Shown: positions 1-9,904, numbered from the stretch's first letter. The stretch is DNA of 64,000 nt from Immersiella caudata (GCA_030512335.1 JAULSU010000006.1:1054001-1118000), one strand, 5' to 3'. A program made the numbers and translations. Notes: a model not told the origin generated them from the letters alone.

Positions 1-111
1 GGTATAATTAGCTATTATCGTACCCACGATGGTGTGAGGAATCCTGGATTCTTTACGCAAGTAGTCGCTTCGTCAATTGAGCCAACTTGAATTGTTTCTT
101 ACGTATAGTCA

Positions 112-215
112 CCCCGTTTGCTACTGTGTATTATAGTGACATACGACTATTGATCTAGTAAACCCCCGTTTGCTACTGTGTATTATAGTGACATACGACT
201 ATTGATCTAGTAAAC
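112..215. repeat. 52-bp tandem duplication, two copies
   Basis: A 52-bp unit beginning CCCCGTTTGCTACTG and ending CTAGTAAAC is present twice in direct tandem without any mismatch that I can see. A few bases of a third unit follow before the sequence diverges (CCCGTCTGTAAG). It is not coding. Confidence 0.85.
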
Positions 216-317
216 CCCCGTCTGTAAGGACTTGCTTCTGTATTGCCCCTCTCACCTAGCCAAACATCTCCACGACCCTGCCGACCGATCGTCGACAGGC
301 ACCGGTCGTAACAGAAG

Positions 318-343
318 GAGGTTCTGGCTGAAGCCAGAACCAC
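318..343. repeat. Palindrome with a near-copy at 50490
   Basis: GGTTCTGGCT and AGCCAGAACC form a 10-bp perfect inverted repeat around a 2-bp centre. A near-identical palindrome lies at 50490-50514, and the resemblance extends into the AGAAGGAG flank, in reverse orientation. This looks like a repeat-family fragment or the fused ends of a lost element; the family is not recognised. Confidence 0.6.
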
Positions 344-1295
344 AACTAATAGAGGAGCAACCCTCACACACGCAATACAATTAACCTGTTGCAACCCCCA
401 TTATTTCCACCAAAAATCCAGAGTGCAGTGTTTCTGACGGTCTTATAAAAGCAGCCTTAGTACGTTATATTATCGGTAGGTGTGGCGTACTTCTAGGTGG
501 GCTCTGTATTGACAGGGATGTTACGTGCCAGTAGGATAAATATAATGTCGCTGATAAAGGCGTGCGTGGAGTTGTTAGTGCACGCATGATGGATGTAGGA
601 TACGGTTGGCCAGAGGCCGAAGGAGTGGTTTTGGGCTGAGGGGCATGGCGGGGTCGGGCATCAGAGCCACCCCTGGTCGTCACCATCCTGTTCTAGCTAG
701 CGCGGTTCATTCGTCAGCTCCTACCACAGCCCAAGGCAGCATCCCTGAGTTGATCAGCTCATCTTGGCAATCTTCACCAGCTGTATAGATCATTGCTGAT
801 TCTAGATTCAGGGGCCCAGAAGTTCGCTCCACCTACCACTTTTCGAGGTAAATCCTCGGTTCGAACTGTCAAGACTTCTAGTAAGGGCTTTTCTATCATT
901 CGAAGTCTATTGTGAGAAGAGGGATGTGTCCGGGGAACGACGAGCACGACATCAGCGGTGAAACTCTGGTTTGATTCCTTTCCCGAACCTGCCCAACCCG
1001 CCAAGCCCTTTCTCTATCCCTCCCTCCAGGGAGGAGAAGAAGCGCATGAGGTCTGCGTCTGTGGCTGGGCAGAGCTGCCTAGCCATGCCTGCCGCGAGAC
1101 AGCCAATGGAAGTGTGGAGGTAGGCAAAATGCATGAAGCCTCGTGGGTGGGGGGCCCACGGGTCGCGGGAGGTCGCCCACCACTACCCCGCCCATTTCAC
1201 TTCAGCCCACGGCTCTGCTCTGATGATCATCCCATCCAAGAACAAATTCCCGACAGCACAATCCCTTTGCTTAAATCCAAAAACAGGCTCCTGAC

Positions 1296-3470
1296 ATGGC
1301 TGAAATTGTGGGCCTTATCAGTGCTGTCGGAGCCATCATAGGCGCTGCCTTCAAGATCACCCAAGCCATCAATGAGCTGTGCGACGGCTTCGAAGATGCG
1401 CCGCACAACATCAGGAGTGTCGCCGATGACACCAGGATTCTGACCACCCTGCTATTGAGCATGCAGACAAGACTCGAAAGGGACCGGCGTATGGAAAGCG
1501 AGAGTGCCAAGGTCTTCGGCGAAATCCTCTCGCGATGCAAAGCTGACATCGACAAAATCGAGGCATCGCTACGCCCTCTGGTGGATAACAAAACCTCGAC
1601 CGAAGCCATGAGTCCGCTCCAACGTCTTCGATGGTTGTTTGCCAAGTCCAAGATCTACAGCCACCAGGCAGCTTTGGCGTCCTTGAAGCTGAACCTAATG
1701 CTATTCATCAACACTCTCCACTTCTGTGACGGGCCTGCTGTCGAGGGGCTGAAGGAGAATATTCTCAACACTATCAAGCAGGAGAAGAAAGATGTCAAAA
1801 CGGCTTTTCTCGAAGCCGAGAGGTACGACCGACAGGTGGAAAATGCGTATGATGATGGGACAGAGGTTCAGGACGGAGCTTCCCCCTCGGGTCCCCTCGA
1901 CGGACCTACCAGCGCGATAAGTCTTGCTACGCCCACCGCGCCAGTCCATGATGGTTCCACAATCTTGCTCGGTCTGCAGCCTCGGAAGCCCAACCAGCAT
2001 GGATTTGATATTCATGCCATCCCCGACGACGATTGCCTCATGTGGATAGCGGCACACATAGCACTTCAACGGTCGGTAAACGACTTCTCGCTAGCCATCA
2101 TAGTCCGAGACCCAGCCCCAGGACCGGTGAATCCAGCGCCGGATTCATCGACTCCGGTTTCCAGCTCAATGCTGCGGGAGGAAACCCCCGACTTCGCGAC
2201 GAGGACCGCGACGGCCACAGATGCTGAAAGGAACGAGGGCATTGCCAGTACAAAACAACCTGCAGACAGCAGAGCCGCCTATTATGAAGAGGGAAGCGAT
2301 AGCAGTGGTGCGTCGCGAGTCATGATAGACATAGAGGCTCAACATGGTGCACCGGGCGGGTACCATGGCAATATGCAACACCCAGAGGCACCACCTCCCG
2401 CGAACGTCCGACCCCAGAGGCGCAGGGTAATGCCGGAGAAGCCACAAATGAGTTCCCCAAGGAAACAGTTTGGGGAACCGGAATATTATCAACAGCCGCC
2501 ACCACCAGCGACACACTACCGCGGTTCCTACGGCATCGACCCATACGCAAGGGACCCATACGCGAGGGACCCATACGCGAGGGACCCATACGCGAGGGAC
2601 CCATACGCAAGGGACCCATACGCGAGGGACCCATACGCAAGGGACCCATACGCAAGGGACCCATACGCAGGGGACCCATACGCGAGGGATTATTTTCATG
2701 GCGACCATCACGGTGGCTCATGGCCTCCTCCAGGGGGAATTCCAGGCCATCATCACTTTAATAATACAGCTAGGTTTCCTGGCATGGCGGGTCCATCTGC
2801 ATCATTCGTCCAACAAATACCTATATCCTCAACATATCAACAGTTCTCCAACCAGCATAAGTCGCCATCACCATCTCCTCCTTCTGAACCTATTCGTATG
2901 GATCCAGAAAAGGAGCAAATGAGGATGCAGCTCCAAGCCATCAAAAGAGCGCAGGAAAAAAGGGAGGAAGACCAGGCACAGAAAGAGCGTGAAATGAAGA
3001 TTCGGAGGGATGCTGAAGAAAGTTTCCACCGGCGCATGGAAGAGATGCGAAGAGCACAGGAGGAAGCGAAAGCGCAGATCATGAGCGCGAGGATAGAGGC
3101 CGAAACGGCAGCTCGTGATAAGCTAGAAGGGGAACGAATAGCTCACGAACAAAGGAGGAAAGAGCAGGAAGAGGAACGGCAACGCGCCGAGCGGGAAGCC
3201 CAAAGAAGGCTAGAGGCCGAGTTGCAAGCGGAGCGGGAGCGCATAGAAGCACAGCGCAGAGAGGAGGAGCGACGAATGACGGAACTGGAAGATAGCCTGC
3301 GGCGAGCCGAGCGGGAGGCGCGCGAAAAACTACGAGACGAGTTGAGTGCCAAGGAGGAGGCTAAGCGGCGGGAAGAAGAACAAAAGAGGATGGAGATAGA
3401 AGAGGCGATCAAGAAGGCCGAAGGGAAGAAGAAGAGCTCGTTAGGAGGGCTGTTATTTGGGAGGCAGTGA
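1296..3470 (+). CDS. Coiled-coil protein with fungal N-terminal helical domain and DPYAR repeats
   Basis: A single 724-residue open frame. Residues 1-180 resemble the helical N-terminal domain seen in fungal STAND/NLR-like and ankyrin proteins (starts MAEIVGLISAVGAIIGAA, then an amphipathic helix-rich segment). This is a recognition-type or membrane-association module, but no NACHT or NB-ARC domain follows. Residues about 190-410 are low complexity. Residues 415-464 are ten tandem copies of DPYAR (one is DPYAG). Residues about 545-715 are a long charged coiled coil rich in E, R, K and Q, and the tail reads KKKSSLGGLLFGRQ. The ATG at 1296 has a purine at -3 and begins the conserved domain, so the start is secure. 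The cellular role is unknown; the domain assignment is by resemblance only. Confidence 0.85.
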   Translation: MAEIVGLISAVGAIIGAAFKITQAINELCDGFEDAPHNIRSVADDTRILTTLLLSMQTRLERDRRMESESAKVFGEILSRCKADIDKIEASLRPLVDNKTSTEAMSPLQRLRWLFAKSKIYSHQAALASLKLNLMLFINTLHFCDGPAVEGLKENILNTIKQEKKDVKTAFLEAERYDRQVENAYDDGTEVQDGASPSGPLDGPTSAISLATPTAPVHDGSTILLGLQPRKPNQHGFDIHAIPDDDCLMWIAAHIALQRSVNDFSLAIIVRDPAPGPVNPAPDSSTPVSSSMLREETPDFATRTATATDAERNEGIASTKQPADSRAAYYEEGSDSSGASRVMIDIEAQHGAPGGYHGNMQHPEAPPPANVRPQRRRVMPEKPQMSSPRKQFGEPEYYQQPPPPATHYRGSYGIDPYARDPYARDPYARDPYARDPYARDPYARDPYARDPYARDPYAGDPYARDYFHGDHHGGSWPPPGGIPGHHHFNNTARFPGMAGPSASFVQQIPISSTYQQFSNQHKSPSPSPPSEPIRMDPEKEQMRMQLQAIKRAQEKREEDQAQKEREMKIRRDAEESFHRRMEEMRRAQEEAKAQIMSARIEAETAARDKLEGERIAHEQRRKEQEEERQRAEREAQRRLEAELQAERERIEAQRREEERRMTELEDSLRRAEREAREKLRDELSAKEEAKRREEEQKRMEIEEAIKKAEGKKKSSLGGLLFGRQ
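2538..2687 (+). repeat. 15-bp coding minisatellite (DPYAR x10)
   Basis: Ten head-to-tail copies of a 15-bp unit (GACCCATACGCRAGG) lie inside the gene at 1296-3470. They differ mainly by A/G at the third position of the Ala codon, plus one Arg-to-Gly change. Because the unit is a multiple of three, every frame on both strands stays open through the array, which creates long spurious antisense frames. Confidence 0.95.
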
Positions 3471-4788
3471 GGAATCCCGCCCGGACTGGCTGTTATACCC
3501 TTGTCGTCTCCTTTTGCCTTTCAACTTTGCACACATGTCAAAATGAGAATGTGAATGCATCATGGTGTCGGTGATGGACAGCGATGTTTCAAGTGTCGGC
3601 CCGTTACCTCTGGGGCTATACCAATCATTTGTATCCTGACGCCTTTTTGCAGATTTCACATGACACCAGGCTCCGTTCAAGCACCCCGTCAATTTCCCCT
3701 CCGACCACCATGACACGTCGGTCCCAGCAACGGTTCTTGAGCTCACCGAGTGCGATTACGCGTCTCGGATTCTTGGCTACAAGCTACAGTTCATGACTAT
3801 CTGCGTCGAGACCACGTCCTGAATCCGTTGTTTCTGGTAACTATCATCAACACCAGTACTCGGACATCTTTGTCGGTTGATGCGGAAGCCGAGAAGTGGC
3901 TGTCATTGCACAACGCTACCATATTCGCCATCCAGACATCGAACTTGGTGAAGCTACCGGCTGGGCCGTATTTCATAGGACGAGGAGGTCTCTATCGCGC
4001 CTTAAGGCTACACCCCGATACTCAAGAGGCGTTTGTTTCAACTGGCTTGGTAACCCCAGAGTACACAAAAAAGTAAGTGTCGGATGCACGCGGCATGGAA
4101 GTGTCCTATGCAGCAACCAGGCTGACGATCTGCCGACTCCAGACCTGGGCTCTTCGGTCAGTACATCCCCGTCTCATCTCATCTGCGTGCTCTTCCATCA
4201 GCGGATGCGCCCCTTGCGGGGCTGCGAATCGGAGTCAAGGGTGTTATTGACGTGGCTGGGCACTCCACTAGAGCATCAAACCGCGCCTTCTAAAGTTTCT
4301 ACCCCGTCAAGAACTTCTCTGCACCGGCCGTTCAGAAGCTCGTTGATCTGGGAGCCGTGGTCGTGGGCAAGACGAAGTCGACGCAGTTCGGGCTCGGCGA
4401 AGAGCCCTCCACCGATTAGGTCGACGAGTTCCGCCCATTCAACCCAATGGGTGATGGCTACCAGACTACCGAAGGAAGTAGTGCCAGAAGCGCGACTGCC
4501 ATGGCGGCTTACGACTAGCTGGACCTCAGGCTTGAAAGGGAGAGTAGGCGGCACCCTTTGCTCCCCCTGAGTCGAGAAAACATTCCTGACAGCATGACTC
4601 TAGCAACCGGAAGTATTCGACTACCTGCAGCTTTCCAAGGTATTTTCGGCTTCAGGCCAACCACTGGAACCATCAGAAACCAGGGGGTTGTTCCAGTCAG
4701 CGCGTGAGTCTACATAAGATAGTAGCTCTTGTCCAGCCTATCGCATCTAACGGATGAATACAGCATCTTCGATACTGTTAGCCTCTTA

Positions 4789-5915
4789 CAGGGTTGGGAT
4801 TACTTTACTTTTACTTTACTTTCTTCTAAAAGTAAAAGTAAAGTAAGAAAAAGTAAAGTAAAGTAAGAAAAGTAAAGTAAAGTAAGGTGGTTTTATTTAA
4901 AAAAAAAACAAATTAAATTAATAAAAATATCAACCGCTATATAAATGTATACTAATTCTCTCCTTCACTAACAGATTAATCTTCTATCATATTTGGCCTT
5001 TTAAAGTCCTCTAACTTCCAATATTTTAGTAATACAAGCTGTTTAACAGTATTTGTGTGACGACCTGCGGGCCACCCTTGTAGGTCGGAACGGACCGACG
5101 TGTCCCCGCAGGCGCCACAGTGTGCAAACAGTGCAAGCTGAAACGCGCATACGGACTGATCACCCTGATCACTGGAAGAAAGGAGTGATCACGATAAACG
5201 CCAAGACTATTGAACAGGTGCGGTGATGCACCATAAGACTCAGGGCACAAAAGAATAGAACCACCCCCAAGAACGCCGATGGCGGCCAGTATGGCCGCCA
5301 GTAAAGTAGCTCCCTCTCCGATCGAAGGAGCACGCGTGGAACTGACGTGTGAAAACGAGGACTGACCTGGAGGGAGGCACATAACCGAGTAGGGATAACC
5401 GAGTAGGGACAACCGAGTAGGGATAACCGAGTAGGGATAACCGAGTAGGGATAACCAAGTAGGGTCAACTAAGTAGGGATAACTGAGAAAAGGGACCGGG
5501 GATTACTACTTCTTCCTTCGATTAGAGGGAGGAGAGGTCACTTAAACCATTCGCGGGTGCAACTCGTGGTGAAATCGCCGATGTCCTCCTTTTTCTTTTT
5601 CGTTTGCCTGCCTGGAGAAGAAACGCGGTTTGAAGAACCGTATGGCGCGGCCTTAACGGCGCGCGCCAAAACTTCGCTAATTACAAAATGGTTACAGCGA
5701 TATGCACAAAAAAACACCCAAAAGAACCACAAGGGGCGATCGGAACGATCGCCCCGAGTCACCACCTTACTTTTTTTTTACTTTTTCTTACTTTGTTACT
5801 TTACTTTACTTTAAAAGTAAAATTATCTTACTTTACTTTTTCATTGTACTAAAAGTAAAGTAAAGTAAGAAAGTAAAAGTAAAAGTAAAAAAGTAAGAAA
5901 GTAATCCCAACCCTG
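4789..5915. mobile_element. Non-autonomous hAT-type DNA transposon (1,127 bp)
   Basis: The ends are perfect 18-bp terminal inverted repeats, CAGGGTTGGGATTACTTT at the left and its reverse complement at the right. They are flanked by an exact 8-bp target duplication, GCCTCTTA (4781-4788 and 5916-5923). An 8-bp duplication and a CAGGG terminus are hallmarks of the hAT superfamily. The AT-rich interior has no transposase frame, so the element must have been moved in trans. Both ends carry dense arrays of AAGTAA/TTACTT, and a 14-bp tandem repeat lies inside. The insertion falls inside the amidase coding sequence; removing the element plus one target copy gives a continuous frame across the junction. 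Confidence 0.92.
5381..5488. repeat. 14-bp tandem repeat inside the hAT element
   Basis: About seven copies of the 14-bp unit ATAACCGAGTAGGG lie head to tail, the last two or three degenerate (CAAG, TCAACTAAG, ACTGAG). It is non-coding and internal to the transposon. Confidence 0.85.
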
Positions 5916-7066
5916 GCCTCTTAGCAAGAGACGTCAAAACCATCAATCATGCCACGAGTAGCTTCATGGGGGAGATCGCACCTTCGGCCCTTAAAAAGCC
6001 CACGACATTGTTGTACCTAGAAAATTATTTCCCGTTTCTAGAACCCCACGCCCCAAGAAGCGCTGGAAGCGTTTGTGTCGTAGCTAGAGATACATGTCAA
6101 CCTCAAACGGGAAGCCATCAACTAAATGACGTTTGGTTTGAACAAAATCCCTCGGGAACCAACTTGAGTTTGGACAGTTACTCGAACAAGGTGTGCACTA
6201 CGCTCATGCGTCACTGGTTCCATACTTACCTCCTTTGCAGACTGTATCGAATATTTTGACCTCAGATTCATACGACGCCCACGCAGGGTTTGTGAAAGAA
6301 TACCATGAGATGCATGGCCGGTATCCATTTATCAGCCCGCTCGTAAGATGGACATGGTCTGTTTCAGTTTTTCTCGCATAGGGTACTGCATCTGGGTTTC
6401 GATAACTAACCGAGAAACAGGGAGTTTGGAAGCGGCATCTCAGCAGAATCGAGAGCAGAGTCAGTTAGGCGGAAGGGCGTGTACGAGAACTGGTTTACGA
6501 AACAGTACTGACAACAGCAGAGAATGGCTCGCCGGAATCCATTCTTGTGCTCCCTTTTGGCGACCCAGCACCGAAATATAGAGACACTTGCCGAGAGTAT
6601 GTTTCCTCTTGCTGTCCGCAGACATTTAGCTACGAACCGACCTTTCAACGTGGCTTCTTGCTTCTAACATGACTTCCTGCTTCCAACGTAGCTTGCAGTC
6701 CGCCTACCTATGCCGGGTTCAGCTGGAGATCGGATTTCCAGTCCCCCTTGGCGGAGCTCCCCGATTTAGTCGTTCCTGTTGGACAGAACCCCTGCGAGTC
6801 CCGGATTACCAAAACCACCGAGCATCTGCCTGTCAGTATTGCGATTTATCAGCACCCAAGGTGAGTTGTAATATCATGGCGGCGTTGCTTTTTCAGGGCG
6901 ATTGCGTGCAGTGTACCACTAAATTAACTTTACGCCAGGCACCGACTTGAAGTTGCTCGCCGTCATGGAGGACTTTCTGGTTCGTTCTGGAAAGTCTACG
7001 GTTAAAACCGGGCGGTATCTGTTCAACGTGGAATCCAAGGGCCCTGGCCTGAACCACCAGCTGTAA

Positions 7067-8164
7067 GGTCCAGACGAGAGAGATGCGCAGGGTTTGATGC
7101 ACGCAGACGTCTACATCGACGCAGGGCAGATAAAAGGGTCCCGTTGGACCGATGCGCCCAGGCGCATTGAGGCATCACGAGTAACAGACACTATCAGCGA
7201 ACACTTCCTTATCTGCTGGAGCCGTCACGCTCTGCATCGGCGGCCCTGAGAAGCTGAAGGTGTGTGTGGTGGGTGAGGACGTGATAGTCGTGATGCCAGA
7301 TCTTTTGCTTGGCAGCCGGTGCGCTGCCTGTTGGGTAGAGTTGCACAATAAACATGCCAAAAGATCGGCCCAATCCGTCATGTGTGTGAACCGCGCACTC
7401 TGCTTCACTAGTGAACCTGACCAATCGATGAGGGACTCTGAGAATAAAGCTGACTAGAACGTGCCAACTTAATAGCCCCACAGCCACCCTCAACTCGGTC
7501 CTCTTTTGTCGCCATCAGCAATCTCGACTTGGAAAGGTGCCTTGAGGGGGTGTATGGATCTGATCTGGAACGCTGTCCCGGATGCCGACATCTGCAAACT
7601 CCGGCAAGTTCGGAGCTAGGACTTGATTGGTTACACCAGGTCGCTGTAGTTGCTGTGCTTCAAGAAAAAAAAAATCAAACAAATGTCTGTAATCTGTCGC
7701 TTCTTTATTCCAATGTCTCAGGCATAAGCGTCAGCAATTCATGCATGGTACAAGTCAATCCGTCCACGGCTGCTATGGCATTGGGTTCGATGAGATGGGT
7801 GCTCAAGGCAGGTGACCACTGCACCGATAGATAAACAGTCAGTCTCTTGAGCGACTCGTATTCTAATAGCAGACAGACCACTCTCTAAACCATCGGCCGT
7901 CTTGACCATTTTGCTGCAAACATTCCAAGAAATCGTTTCTGCTTTCCCGCGGTTCGACACTTGCGTTATCGCTCTTCCTGGATGACACCGGGGTTCCTCT
8001 CTTGAGCCGCAACGAACCAAGGTCTGCCACCCGCCTCTTGGACTCTCAAAATCTCATCGCTGGGGTTGTGTCGTGTCATTTCTCATTCGAGTCCGATTAG
8101 TGGCCACAATTTCAATTGGCGTCGATACCTCTTGATGATCTCCTCAACAGTTTCAGTCATTTCT
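7067..8164. other. No gene recognised
   Basis: Open frames here are short (under about 100 codons) and have no family motif on either strand. The first part may be the decayed 3' flank of the amidase pseudogene. Confidence 0.5.
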
Positions 8165-8524
8165 CTAGGCGCGATACCACCAAAACGCCACTATCCCACC
8201 CAAAATCGCAACCCCAGCCATTCTCAACCGCGCACGGCGCTGCCATCGCCTTGCCTCGTCTGCTCTAGCCTTGAACTGTCGCGCCAGTACTGCAAGCTCT
8301 TCGGTCTTATCTTGAAGCGATGTCACATCACGGGGCTCTCCTCGTGTCAATAGAGCCGCGATTTCGCGGCCAATCCTTTCCGTTTCCATGCGTGCGGCTT
8401 CGAGTCTTGCGTTTTGTTCTTCTATTTTTGCGTCTCTGCGTCTTTGAATCTCTTGTTGGTTGGTGTTTCTTGCTCTCGCTGCGGACAGGGGTGGCGCGGG
8501 GTTCTCAGGAGTCGCGTTCGCCAT
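8165..8524 (-). CDS. Small tail-anchored coiled-coil protein
   Basis: A 119-residue hypothetical protein read from the ATG at 8524 (MANATPENPAPP). The open frame extends upstream, but without a better start. The middle (about residues 20-95) is highly charged with heptad-like spacing and should form a helix or coiled coil. The last 20 residues (MAGVAILGGIVAFWWYRA) form one hydrophobic segment directly at the C-terminus, the architecture of a tail-anchored protein of the ER or outer mitochondrial membrane. It is divergent from the arginase-fold gene, 384 bp between starts. No family is recognised. The reading is supported by the sharp hydrophobic C-terminus and the lack of in-frame interruptions. 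Confidence 0.6.
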   Translation of the reverse strand: MANATPENPAPPLSAARARNTNQQEIQRRRDAKIEEQNARLEAARMETERIGREIAALLTRGEPRDVTSLQDKTEELAVLARQFKARADEARRWQRRARLRMAGVAILGGIVAFWWYRA

Positions 8525-8908
8525 TTGTTTGCCGGAGAGTTGAAGAGCAATCGGATGCCTAGCTTGTTGGGGAGGTTGTATTTCTATAGAGTGGATCGCA
8601 ACGAGCTGCAGATACAGCAAAGGTGGATGCAGGTTTCCTTTGAGGTTGAGTGCGCTGAGGACTCCAGCAGCTCAGCCTCACTTCGGAAGAACACGACGCG
8701 TTCCCCGCGCCAAGCCCTGGCCGAATGCAGGAACAAATGCGAAGCTAACCAATCATCCCCCTCGCCAATGCGTAAGACGGACGAATGTTAGTGACCTTCC
8801 ACTCATGTCAGTCATCTGTCAACCATGATGCAATCCCCGCAATGGGTTCAAAGAGTCACTTCCACAACACCAAACCTCACTCAACATCACAACAATAACC
8901 TGATCAAA
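8525..8908. other. Shared divergent promoter region
   Basis: 384 bp separate the start codons of the divergent tail-anchored gene and the arginase-fold gene. The sequence just before 8909 (CAACATCACAACAATAACCTGATCAAA) is the C/A-rich leader typical of fungal 5' UTRs. No TATA box was identified. Confidence 0.5.
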
Positions 8909-9904
8909 ATGCCCTCAAGCACCCCCCTAACCTCCATAACCCTCATAACCTCTCCCTACCACGTCGGCCTCCCACCCAACAACCCCCTCCACACCTCCCG
9001 CATCGCCTCGGGCCCCTCCTACCTCCTGACCTCCACCTCCCTCCTCAGCACCCTCCATTCCCTCCTCCCCTCTTTACCCATCCACACTATCGAGCTCCCC
9101 CCCGTCTTATCAACTTCCGAAGGCGAAATCGGCCGCTCCTTTGAACTCCTCCGTCGCACTTCCCTCGCCGTCTCTGCGGCTAGACAAAACTCCTCTTTTC
9201 CAATCATCCTAGCAGGGAATTGTCTAGCCAGCGTGGGCGTTTTCGCCGGTCTTACATCCTCTTCCTCTTTACAAACACAGAAAGAAAAAAGCGAGATAGG
9301 CTGCATCTGGTTCGACGCCCACGATGATTACAACATCCCAGACACCATCCTAAGCGGATATTTCGACAGCCAGGGGATAGCCATGATGGCGGGGGAGAGC
9401 TGGAAGGCGTTGATGGCTACGGTTCCGGGGTTTGTAGCACCGCTGGATTTGAAGAGAGTGGTGCATGTGGGGATGAGGGATGTGAATGAGTTGGAGAGGG
9501 GGAGAGTAGAAGGGTCGGAGATGGGGGTTGTTTGGGGCGGGGAGGGGAGTGATGAGAGGTTTGCCGAGAGGTTGGGGGAGGAGATGAAGTGGAGGTTTGG
9601 AGATGGGGATGAAGAGGAGAAGGGGGTGTTGGTGCATTTGGATTTGGATGTGTTGGATGTGTCGGTGGGAAAGGCGAATGGGTTTGCGTGCGCGGGTGGA
9701 TTGGTAAAAGACGAGCTGAGTGCGTGTATGCGGAGGATCGTGGAGAGGGTGACGCCGTTGGCTATGACGGTAGCGTCGTTTGATCCGTTTTGTGATGGGG
9801 AGGAGTCTGCGAAGCGTATTGGTGAGGCGGCGGTGGAGGGTGTGAGGGTTATGCTGGAGGGATTGAAGGAGAGACGGTTCTTCCGGGTGGAAGGAGAGTG
9901 GTAG
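8909..9904 (+). CDS. Arginase/agmatinase-fold (ureohydrolase-type) protein
   Basis: 331 residues from the ATG at 8909, which has A at -3 and a C/A-rich leader; an upstream in-frame ATG at 8825 is less likely. The binuclear-manganese motifs of the arginase superfamily are in order. They are PIILAGNCLAS (the GGDHS position, here GNC), WFDAHDDYN with the metal-binding Asp/His group at about residues 136-140, VHLDLDVLD at about 242-249, and ASFDPFCDG at about 290-296. The usual His of the first motif is replaced by Asn-Cys, as in a subgroup of fungal and bacterial arginase-like proteins. The substrate may therefore be a guanidino, ureido or formimino compound other than arginine. The first half is C-rich and the second half G-rich on the + strand. 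No introns are needed. Confidence 0.85.
   Translation: MPSSTPLTSITLITSPYHVGLPPNNPLHTSRIASGPSYLLTSTSLLSTLHSLLPSLPIHTIELPPVLSTSEGEIGRSFELLRRTSLAVSAARQNSSFPIILAGNCLASVGVFAGLTSSSSLQTQKEKSEIGCIWFDAHDDYNIPDTILSGYFDSQGIAMMAGESWKALMATVPGFVAPLDLKRVVHVGMRDVNELERGRVEGSEMGVVWGGEGSDERFAERLGEEMKWRFGDGDEEEKGVLVHLDLDVLDVSVGKANGFACAGGLVKDELSACMRRIVERVTPLAMTVASFDPFCDGEESAKRIGEAAVEGVRVMLEGLKERRFFRVEGEW

Larger units (their letters stand above)
1..1295. other. Intergenic sequence upstream of the first gene
   Basis: I see no convincing gene here; the open frames are short and have no recognisable motifs. The stretch holds a two-copy 52-bp direct repeat and a palindrome, both listed separately. The last part, from about 960, is C-rich and pyrimidine-rich and is probably the promoter and 5' UTR of the gene starting at 1296. 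Confidence 0.6.
3562..7066 (+). pseudogene. Amidase-signature enzyme pseudogene, split by a transposon
   Basis: Pieces of one amidase (Glu-tRNA amidotransferase A/Arp1-like fungal amidase family) run in order. There is an N-terminal extension with LPAGPYF (about 3955). Next comes the amidase core APLAGLRIGVKGVIDVAG (about 4208), AVVVGKTKSTQFGLGE (about 4360) and FGFRPTTGTIRNQGVVPVSA (about 4647). After the insertion come SIFDTV/LLARDVKTINHA, LNDVWFEQNPSGTN (about 6125), LVVPVGQNP (about 6768) and a C-terminal piece ending at 7066. A normal intron is still visible at 4704-4763. The frame is broken by stops where the family has Trp or Gln (for example D-stop-VDE near 4420 and YD-stop-LD near 4518) and by several frameshifts. 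A hAT-type element interrupts the Leu-Leu-Ala segment. Start and end are approximate, and no functional product is expected. Confidence 0.88.

Noticed and set aside
2166..2721. Long - strand frames made of repeated MGPLRMGP or WVPCVWVP
   Set aside because: They are antisense readings of the 15-bp minisatellite, which keeps every frame open; no gene features around them.
5381..5488. CRISPR-like array (regular 14-bp repeats)
   Set aside because: Contiguous tandem repeats without spacers inside a eukaryotic transposon.
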